56,714 nucleotides of DNA from a virus. The notes beneath the pieces are model-generated. The model did not search any database. It had not been told where the DNA came from and worked only from the letters and a program-made list of their open reading frames with translations. The stretch lies in IMG/VR virus record IMGVR_UViG_3300045741_000168, positions 1 to 56,714 of that record, one strand, 5' to 3'. Positions 6,566 to 12,324 of this stretch are shown in pieces (position 1 is the first letter of the stretch; each line of letters begins with the position of its first letter). Made by a program: the position numbers and the translations under genes.

Positions 6566-6625
6566 TTACGCCGAGGCAACATCGTCAACAGTGGCGACGA
6601 TGTAGCCGTGTTGTGTTGCCCATGA
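6566..6625 (-). pseudogene. Remnant of the 3-prime end of a paralogue of the 6907-7128 gene
   Basis: The minus-strand translation SWATQHGYIVATVDDVASA followed by a stop lines up with SWAAQNGYTVTSVDDVANS at the C-terminus of the gene at 6907-7128. The DNA similarity runs for about 50 nt. An in-frame stop lies immediately upstream of the fragment and no start is present, so this is a decayed or recombined copy. Confidence 0.6.
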
Positions 6626-6628
6626 TTT

Positions 6629-6871
6629 TTACTTCGTTCGGTTGCCGAGCCGCACGATACAGTTACCGGCCGCGTCGTATGAGTCATCGATCACGCGCGC
6701 TGAGTCGTCGTCGGGCCCTGATCCATACAAGCCACCGCACCGACAATCGCTAACGCCACAAAGCTCATAATCGAGTCGCTTGGTCTGTCGCGCAGACAAC
6801 CAACCGTCGCGCGATCGAAAAGTTGCCAAGTAACTGCCGTGGAAATTATTGCCGCTTACTTTGTATTGCAT
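6629..6871 (-). CDS. Hypothetical protein, 80 aa
   Basis: MQYKVSGNNFHGSYLATFRSRDGW resembles a small beta-fold protein; CGVSDCRCGGLYGSGPDD has three cysteines that may bind metal. Its leader (AACCATAGGGGCAAATCATG on the coding strand, Shine-Dalgarno GGGG) is identical over 20 bp to that of the 6907-7128 gene. Confidence 0.6.
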   Translation of the reverse strand: MQYKVSGNNFHGSYLATFRSRDGWLSARQTKRLDYELCGVSDCRCGGLYGSGPDDDSARVIDDSYDAAGNCIVRLGNRTK

Positions 6872-6888
6872 GATTTGCCCCTATGGTT
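6869..6888. repeat. 20-bp leader repeat, copy 1 (copy 2 at 7126-7145)
   Basis: The sequence CATGATTTGCCCCTATGGTT occurs identically at 6869-6888 and 7126-7145. In both places it covers the start codon and Shine-Dalgarno region of a minus-strand gene. The two encoded proteins are unrelated past the second codon, so the copy concerns the translation-initiation module rather than the gene. Confidence 0.9.
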
Positions 6889-6906
6889 ATTTACAGCGTG
6901 TCATGA

Positions 6907-7128
6907 TTACGAATTGGCGACATCGTCCACACTGGTGACGGTGTACCCGTTTTGTGCTGCCCATGACGCCGCGTCGCTTTCAGCTTCATCCGGTGTCATG
7001 CAATCCGGCGAGCGGTAAGTGTACGCGTGTGGCCCCCCCTCGTGATAATCTTTATCTGTAACCACATCTGCGCAATACTCGCCCCAAGAGCGTGGCTTGA
7101 CGCTGATATATACCTTATATACCTTCAT
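6907..7128 (-). CDS. Hypothetical phage protein, 73 aa, first gene of the leftward early cluster
   Basis: MKVYKVYISVKPRSWGEYCADVV then a Pro/Asp-rich middle and a C-terminal helix-strand DEAESDAASWAAQNGYTV. No known function. It is the promoter-proximal gene of the leftward group and has a partial duplicate at 6566-6625. Confidence 0.65.
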   Translation of the reverse strand: MKVYKVYISVKPRSWGEYCADVVTDKDYHEGGPHAYTYRSPDCMTPDEAESDAASWAAQNGYTVTSVDDVANS

Positions 7129-7145
7129 GATTTGCCCCTATGGTT
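7126..7145. repeat. 20-bp leader repeat, copy 2
   Basis: Second copy of the initiation-region repeat described at 6869-6888, here in front of the 73-aa gene at 6907-7128. Confidence 0.9.
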
Positions 7146-7364
7146 GATGCTGCAACGATGGTGATGCAGTGATGTAATGATAGGTTCATGACATACCGAT
7201 GGAAGTAGGCACCGTACCCATTTTAGCGTAAGGTAACGTCTATTTATCGTGTAGGGCAAACACCTACAGAAGGCATATATACTTCGCTTAAAGTTGTTGC
7301 AATTTCATAGGAAAAGAGTACAGTAGATCTGTGGACAAGTACGATAACGTGAGCGGGCACTAAC
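7129..7364. promoter_or_regulatory. Divergent intergenic region
   Basis: 236 nt separate the leftward early genes from the rightward virion block, so promoters for both directions are expected here. It is AT-rich, with TAAAAT on the minus strand near 7221 and no clear -35. A TGTGGACAA near 7330, one base from a DnaA box, lies close to the small terminase start. I see no strong consensus promoter, and phage-specific control is possible. Confidence 0.4.
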
Positions 7365-7982
7365 ATGCCAGCAGTTGCGAGAATAGACTGGGCGGAGGTT
7401 GAGCCGCGCTACCGCAGTGGTCGCTACACGTTTAGCGCGCTGGCATCGATGTTCGCCTGCAGCGAAACGGCGATCAGGAATCAGGCGCGAAAACGGGGAT
7501 GGACACGTGACCTTGCCCCGGCCATCAAGGCCCGTGCTGACGAGATAGTCCAGCAGCAGGCCCTTGTCCATACTTCGGAAAGTAACAGTGAATTCGAAAG
7601 CGGCGGCGGATTATGGGCCAGTGAGCTTACTGACAAAGATATCAATCAGGCCGTAGAGCAAAATGCCAAGCAAATTGCCTGCATCAAAATAGCTCACAGA
7701 AAAGATATAGGAAGACTTAGAAAAGCATTGACCAAATTGTTAAAAGAGGTTGAGCAGGACAATAGAGCATTAGAGTACAAGCTCAAAGGCGTAAAGCTCG
7801 CAGCAGATACGCTCGAAACAATAATCAAGCTCGAATCAGAGTCATGGAATTTTGACAAACACGCCGAGCCTCAAACAGAGGCGCAACAAATAGACCCAAT
7901 AGACGGCGCACGAAGATTAGCGTTCATTTTGGCGCGAGCAGAAAAGATACAAGGGCAGATAAATGTCGATACTCTACAATGA
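7365..7982 (+). CDS. Terminase small subunit (putative)
   Basis: 205 residues. The N-terminal WAEVEPRYRSGRYTFSALASMFACSETAIRNQARKRGWTRDL is a helix-turn-helix DNA-binding domain of the type that starts many phage small terminases. It is followed by long charged helices (residues about 85-160, AHRKDIGRLRKALTKLLKEVEQDNRALEYKLKGVKLAADTLETI split by short turns) fit for ring oligomerisation. It is the first gene of the virion block, though the large subunit lies 4.3 kb downstream. The role would be recognising the packaging site. Confidence 0.7.
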   Translation: MPAVARIDWAEVEPRYRSGRYTFSALASMFACSETAIRNQARKRGWTRDLAPAIKARADEIVQQQALVHTSESNSEFESGGGLWASELTDKDINQAVEQNAKQIACIKIAHRKDIGRLRKALTKLLKEVEQDNRALEYKLKGVKLAADTLETIIKLESESWNFDKHAEPQTEAQQIDPIDGARRLAFILARAEKIQGQINVDTLQ

Positions 7983-8115
7983 GCCCAGAGCCATAAGCAA
8001 CACGGCAACACCCCCAAAGCCAAAGCGCACTAGCCACGAGCAGATAGTACAGCGCAAGGCACAGGGTAAACCCACAACACTAAAGCGCAAGAAAATAGTC
8101 AAAGGATACTACTGA
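7963..8115 (+). CDS. Small basic protein, 50 aa
   Basis: The frame starts at an ATG 20 nt inside the small terminase 3-prime end and stops 2 nt before the next gene. The product (MSILYNEPRAISN, then a Lys/Arg/Pro-rich tail ending KRKKIVKGYY) is strongly basic and fills the gap exactly. The overlap arrangement suggests a real gene, but no homology is known to me. Confidence 0.45.
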   Translation: MSILYNEPRAISNTATPPKPKRTSHEQIVQRKAQGKPTTLKRKKIVKGYY

Positions 8116-8117
8116 CC

Positions 8118-8330
8118 ATGGCCAAACTCACAGCAGCCAAACGCAATAAGCTAAGCAACAAAACATTCGGACTGCCCAAAGCACGTAAATACCCAATGCC
8201 CGATAAATCCCACGCAATAAACGCAAAAGCCAGAGCTACACAAATGGTTGATAAGGGCAAATTATCGGAGGCAGCTAAGAATATCATTGATGCAAAGGCT
8301 AATTCAATTCTGGGCAGAGCAGGTAAATAA
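8118..8330 (+). CDS. Conserved small basic phage protein, 70 aa
   Basis: MAKLTAAKRNKLSNKTFGLP / KYPMPDKSHAINAKARATQ matches a widespread family of small phage proteins with the LP..R.YP..DK.HA.NAKARA signature, often next to terminase or capsid genes. Exact function is unknown. The ATG is 2 nt after the previous stop. Confidence 0.75.
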   Translation: MAKLTAAKRNKLSNKTFGLPKARKYPMPDKSHAINAKARATQMVDKGKLSEAAKNIIDAKANSILGRAGK

Positions 8331-8990
8331 TCCAACACTGGCGCGTACTTAGGTCAGCCGCAGCAGCAGCATCAGGGCAGATTCAGCAGCGGCAGCAGTG
8401 GCCGGGCGGGCGGACCGGGCGCGGGACCGGGCGCGGGACCGGGCGGGCGGGGGCCGGCGCCGTCGCTTAGCGGGGTGGCTGAGATAGAGTGTAACCCCTC
8501 CTACCCAGATAAAAATCGTGCGCTTGTGATGAGAAAAATCGTGCGTCTATGCTGAGTATTCTCGTATCTGTGGCGTATTTGTTTGTTGTGTAGCAGAAAA
8601 AAAGTGGTTTCAGCAAAGTGGTGAGTAGAATCATCATCATCAAAATGGTGTCTTTTACTCAAGATTGGGGTTAAAGTGGGGTGGTTGATGCGCTTTTCTC
8701 GGGTTTATACTTTTGGTTTGGAATGTCAAGACGGGTGTTTTTGTGATCTTTCTTGGCATCTTTGTTAGTCAAGACGGTATTTGGGCTTCAATGTTTATTC
8801 CAATATCAATAAATAGGAAGTTATCCACAGGGCTGGTCTGGGAAAATAAGGCTCAGAAACTGGAAAAGTCATGTGGAATCTCCACTTTTGGGGGTGTAAG
8901 TGTCGAAAAACACGGGTTTAGACCGAAGCAAACCGCTTGGTTGCTCAAAGGCGAGAATAATCACCAAAAGTTATCCACAGGGGAAATATC
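8331..8990. other. 660-nt non-coding region, candidate replication origin
   Basis: No convincing gene: the 93-aa ORF 8713-8994 does not look like protein. From left to right it holds a CAG/GCA-rich tract (about 8357-8400), a GC-only 12-bp tandem repeat (8412-8447), a direct repeat AAAAATCGTGCG at 8511-8522 and 8534-8545, T-rich DNA, and two perfect DnaA boxes TTATCCACA at 8821-8829 and 8971-8979, both within the shared AGTTATCCACAGGG. Iterons, DnaA boxes and a marked base-composition switch are what an origin would show. The second box also supplies the Shine-Dalgarno region of the next gene, so it may have a dual meaning. Confidence 0.5.
8412..8447. repeat. GC-rich 12-bp tandem repeat, three copies
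   Basis: Units GGACCGGGCGCG (8412-8423), the same at 8424-8435, and GGACCGGGCGGG at 8436-8447, in a tract that is almost all G and C from 8400 to 8463. It stands out against the roughly 50% GC surroundings. Confidence 0.9.
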
Positions 8991-9335
8991 ATGATGAAAC
9001 TAGTATCTCTCAAGGCTTCTAAGGATGAAGTTAGTGAGGGGATGGCGACGCCGGACGGGTATCCGTTCAGCACGTCTATTTCGTTCGAGACGGATGTTTT
9101 GAAGAAGTTGGGGGTCAAGAAGTTACCGACTCCTGGGGATGAGTGGCATCTTATGGCGGTGGCTGATGTGACTTCTGTTAACAAGCAGGGTGAGGAATCG
9201 AGGGTTGGGCTTCAGATCAAGATGTTGGCTGTCACAAATCTTGAGGGCCCAGACAAGGGTGAGGTCGAGACTCCTGCGAGTGAGATCAAAGAGTCCAAGG
9301 CGAAGCCTGCCAAAGGTGGTTTGGTAGGGGAGTAA
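8991..9335 (+). CDS. Capsid staple-like / small capsid-associated beta protein (putative)
   Basis: 114 residues. The layout YPFSTSISFETDVLKKLGVKKLPTPGDEWHLMAVADVTSV ... VGLQIKMLAV is that of a small beta-barrel phage protein that I recall being annotated as capsid staple in epsilon15-like and related podoviruses. A Lys/Glu-rich tail follows (residues 90-114). It would sit on the outer capsid to strengthen it. Strong Shine-Dalgarno AGGGG. Moderate confidence on the role, high on the gene. Confidence 0.55.
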   Translation: MMKLVSLKASKDEVSEGMATPDGYPFSTSISFETDVLKKLGVKKLPTPGDEWHLMAVADVTSVNKQGEESRVGLQIKMLAVTNLEGPDKGEVETPASEIKESKAKPAKGGLVGE

Positions 9336-9383
9336 CCCATCTAAAAACAGGCTGTTTTTTCCCTACACCGAATTTTACATAAT

Positions 9384-10697
9384 ATGGCTTTGAAGCAGAT
9401 TATCCGCACTACGGCTGGGTCGGCGTATGGCCAGGACCCTATGGGGATGCCGGTGTGGAATCGTCGTGATGGTGGTCAATTAGCTATTGGTATGTGGAAT
9501 GATGGTCTATCATACGTTTTTACAAGGACTTCTTCAGGTGTAGAGAATTACTCTTTTTTATCTGACAGGCAAACTGGTGTAACTAATTTTGCTGCACTTA
9601 TGCCATTTTTTCAGAAGATGGCTGATGTGCAGAATTCGTCAGTATTGATTCAATGCGCTGGTGATTCGATAACCTATGGTTTGTATTCGGATGGGTCATC
9701 TACTCCAAGCGATACGAATCAAGCTCCTTATGCAATGCCTGCTCAGTTGTCTAAGTTCATGAATTCCAGAATTGGAATGACTGCTACTTTCTCAATCAAT
9801 GCAGATGATGATAGAAATACTTTTGTAGGAGCATCGCAGGTTCAAAGCGTTGGCTTGGGTGGGTTTTGTAGGCAGATTACGAATACCCAAACTATCACTA
9901 TTAACTTACCAGCCTGTACGACCATCGAAGTCATATATTACGAAAGCAATGGTACCAGTGGTACTCCAACCAGCGGAAGTTGTAGTTATAACTGGGGTGG
10001 TGGAACCGTCACTGGAAACATTACTTATGCAGCAACTTTCGATACTTACAAGAAAGCGACAATTGCTGTAACCGGAACTGCGCAAACTCTAGTCCTTACA
10101 GGAACTACAGCAAACCCTGTCTATGTTGCCCAGGTTAATTGCTATACGACTGGTGGAGTCGTGGTTGGTAGAAATGGTCGCGGAGGATGGACTACTAGCG
10201 ATTTTCTGGGAACTGGAGGTAATTTTTCCACAGATGTCGCTGGACAAGCGCGTGTTCTTAAGGGATTCGGTCAGGGTTCTACGGCCTTAAATATAGTAAT
10301 GCTTGGATTCAATGATTGTGCTTTACAAGCAACAGCGGGCCAATTAACCACTACCACATTATATAAGTCTAATCTTCTTCAAATTGCCAATAGAGACACA
10401 ACAATCCCATTACTATTGGTCTCTGAACCAGATGGGCCAAATAGCGATGCCAGTCTTACGGAAAAGTATAGAGATTATTGGGCCGCTGCAAGGTCGCTGG
10501 CTACTATAGGTTCAAATATAGCTCACATGAGTATCGGAGATTTTTGGGGTAATTACACTACAGCCAATGCGAATGGATATAACGCAGGCTCTTCAGTCCA
10601 TCCATCAAGGAAAGGATATGGGAGTATTGCGAATATGCTGGCAACAGTATTGAGCCGAGCCGATATATATAGAACTCAACTACTTACCGGACAATAA
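9384..10697 (+). CDS. SGNH/GDSL-family esterase, likely virion carbohydrate esterase
   Basis: 437 residues. All SGNH blocks are seen in order: block I AGDSITYGL (about residue 90) with the nucleophile Ser; a glycine block GRGGW; block III VMLGFNDCAL with the Asn; and block V SSVHPSRKGY with the catalytic His. Such enzymes remove acyl groups, often O-acetyl, from polysaccharide. The N-terminal 80 residues are likely a structural or attachment domain, and the centre is Thr/Ser-rich beta sequence. The position in the virion block suggests a particle-borne enzyme acting on host capsule or O-antigen during adsorption. Confidence 0.75.
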   Translation: MALKQIIRTTAGSAYGQDPMGMPVWNRRDGGQLAIGMWNDGLSYVFTRTSSGVENYSFLSDRQTGVTNFAALMPFFQKMADVQNSSVLIQCAGDSITYGLYSDGSSTPSDTNQAPYAMPAQLSKFMNSRIGMTATFSINADDDRNTFVGASQVQSVGLGGFCRQITNTQTITINLPACTTIEVIYYESNGTSGTPTSGSCSYNWGGGTVTGNITYAATFDTYKKATIAVTGTAQTLVLTGTTANPVYVAQVNCYTTGGVVVGRNGRGGWTTSDFLGTGGNFSTDVAGQARVLKGFGQGSTALNIVMLGFNDCALQATAGQLTTTTLYKSNLLQIANRDTTIPLLLVSEPDGPNSDASLTEKYRDYWAAARSLATIGSNIAHMSIGDFWGNYTTANANGYNAGSSVHPSRKGYGSIANMLATVLSRADIYRTQLLTGQ

Positions 10698-10706
10698 GGA
10701 GGGAAA

Positions 10707-11048
10707 ATGTCTTATTTCAATAGTTTCTGTCCACAGGGAAATACCGTCCTTGTGGCTGCTAGTTCAAGTACCGGAGTTGCCGCAACTCAGTTGACGACGA
10801 ATCCTGGTATTCAGATGGCGTATATTGCAAATCCGAGCACGGCTTTGCCTGTATATGTCGCTTTTGGTTCCAGTTCAGTCGCAGCGAGTTATCCTAGTAC
10901 TACTACTCCATCGGCTGGAATGTGTATCCCGTTCAATTCGGCAAGGGTATTTGTAATTTCCCCTAGCCTTACAAATAACTGGATCAGTGCGGTCACCTCT
11001 GCGGGTGCTTCGCTTGGTTTGTTTGCAACCCCTGGCTACGGCCAATAA
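10707..11048 (+). CDS. Small beta-rich virion-associated protein, 113 aa
   Basis: Ser/Thr/Ala-rich with short strands (AYIANPSTALPVYVAFGSSS), similar in style to the proteins at 11065-11544 and 20995-21384. Shine-Dalgarno AAGGAGG 6-7 nt before ATG is strong, implying high expression as for a structural protein. A capsid decoration or tail accessory role is inferred only. Confidence 0.6.
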   Translation: MSYFNSFCPQGNTVLVAASSSTGVAATQLTTNPGIQMAYIANPSTALPVYVAFGSSSVAASYPSTTTPSAGMCIPFNSARVFVISPSLTNNWISAVTSAGASLGLFATPGYGQ

Positions 11049-11064
11049 TTAAAGGAGATTTATT

Positions 11065-11544
11065 ATGTCTTGGAGTTCATTGTTAAATACGAGCATTCTT
11101 GGGCGTCGCCTGGGCCTGCAAATCGCAACCACCAACGTTAGCGGAAGCGGAGCTTCTGGGCGTACCGTTGATTTGCTGGTCGGCCCAGAGGAGTTGAAGC
11201 GAGGCGTTACGACAGCAGAAAGTACCGGCACGAATCTTGCCGCATGGGGCGTGAGCTTTGTTCCCGGAACGAGCGCTTCGTCCAGTGCCGTGTATACTCT
11301 CGATCCTCCGATCCCTGGTGTGCAGAAGTTTATTAACTTCAATTCGACTTCGCAGGGTCCGATTTACGTCAAGACAGCGAATGGAGAGACGTTTAATTCG
11401 ACTCAAGGAACGACTTTCACCGTCCTCAAGAGCACGAATAACCAGGTCGGGGTAATCAGCCTTATGGGACTCACAACTGCGACGTGGGGACTGATTAATG
11501 TCGGTCTTAGCACGGCCACTTTTGCACTCACCTCTTCGACCTGA
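11065..11544 (+). CDS. Hypothetical virion-type protein, 159 aa
   Basis: The N-terminus MSWSSLLNTSILGRRLGLQI is followed by Gly/Ser/Thr-rich beta sequence (GPIYVKTANGETFNST). Strong Shine-Dalgarno AAAGGAG. Together with the preceding gene it looks like a tandem of small surface proteins; I know of no specific function. Confidence 0.6.
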   Translation: MSWSSLLNTSILGRRLGLQIATTNVSGSGASGRTVDLLVGPEELKRGVTTAESTGTNLAAWGVSFVPGTSASSSAVYTLDPPIPGVQKFINFNSTSQGPIYVKTANGETFNSTQGTTFTVLKSTNNQVGVISLMGLTTATWGLINVGLSTATFALTSST

Positions 11545-11547
11545 ACG

Positions 11548-12324
11548 ATGAGTTCTCTCGGCAGGGAAAAGAAGTCTGAGCCAACTCAGATACCAGTTCC
11601 CAATCCAGAGTTGAAAATTGCTCTGGTAGGGAGCGCTCCCGCATCCTGTAGAGCTGCCCCGTATCACGACCTAAGCTGGAAGATATGGGGCTGTTCACCG
11701 GGCCTGTATGGGGTTGCCGGACGGGTTGACGAGTGGTTCGAGCTTCACCTGTGGGAACCAGGCCAAACGTGGTTTAGCCCTGAGTATTGCCAATGGATGA
11801 AGAATCTGCCAAGTCATGGGGTAAAACTATGGACGGGCGCTCCAGTATCTGACTTACCGGGAAGCGAGGTTTATCCTGCCGAGGAAATGCTTAATCGGTT
11901 CGATCCGAACAGGTGGTTTTGTTCATCGAGTCTGTTCTGGATGATGGCAAGGGCTATAAGCATCGGAGCCACGAAGATCGGGTTCTGGGGCGTAGATATG
12001 GCAGCCGGTGAAGAGTATCAAATGCAGAGGGCTGGCATTCATTATCTGACATACATAGCCAAGAATCTTGGAATAGAGGTCGGAATTCCACATGAATCTG
12101 ACTTGTTCACGCCACGGTTCCGGTACGGCATCGACGAGTGGACGCACGTATTCAGGAAAACCCGCGCACGCAAGGCAGAGTTGGAAATTCGTGTGAGGGA
12201 TGCCGAAAGTCTCGTTCAGGCCAAGACTAATGAGGTGCATTTTCTCAAGGGCGCATTGGATGATCTGGAATATATGGGTCAGACATGGGTGGACAAAAAG
12301 CCTTATCTTGGTCCGACTAGCTAA
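11548..12324 (+). CDS. Rossmann-like protein reminiscent of Maf/sialyltransferase-fold enzymes (putative)
   Basis: 258 residues. The N-terminal KIALVGSAPASCRAAPYHDLSW has the nucleotide-site glycine pattern seen in GT42 sialyltransferases and DUF115/Maf proteins (G-x-G/A-P-S). Then WGCSPG, RVDEWFELHLWEP, SSLFWMMARAISIGATKIGFWGVDMAAG and EYQMQRAG form a conserved phage family I recall only as hypothetical. The last 60 residues form a coiled helix (RKAELEIRVRDAESLVQAKTNEV). A role in transferring a nonulosonic acid is attractive because this phage makes precursors, but it rests on fold resemblance judged by eye. It sits directly before the large terminase (stop then ATG). Confidence 0.45.
   Translation: MSSLGREKKSEPTQIPVPNPELKIALVGSAPASCRAAPYHDLSWKIWGCSPGLYGVAGRVDEWFELHLWEPGQTWFSPEYCQWMKNLPSHGVKLWTGAPVSDLPGSEVYPAEEMLNRFDPNRWFCSSSLFWMMARAISIGATKIGFWGVDMAAGEEYQMQRAGIHYLTYIAKNLGIEVGIPHESDLFTPRFRYGIDEWTHVFRKTRARKAELEIRVRDAESLVQAKTNEVHFLKGALDDLEYMGQTWVDKKPYLGPTS

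Noticed and set aside
8713-8994. 93-aa ORF in the origin-like gap
   Set aside because: Composition changes along it, no start signal, spans DnaA boxes and repeats, and resembles no protein.
9340-9365. Hairpin AAAACAGGCTGTTTT followed by T-rich DNA
   Set aside because: The stem is AT-rich with a 3-nt loop; too weak for a confident terminator.
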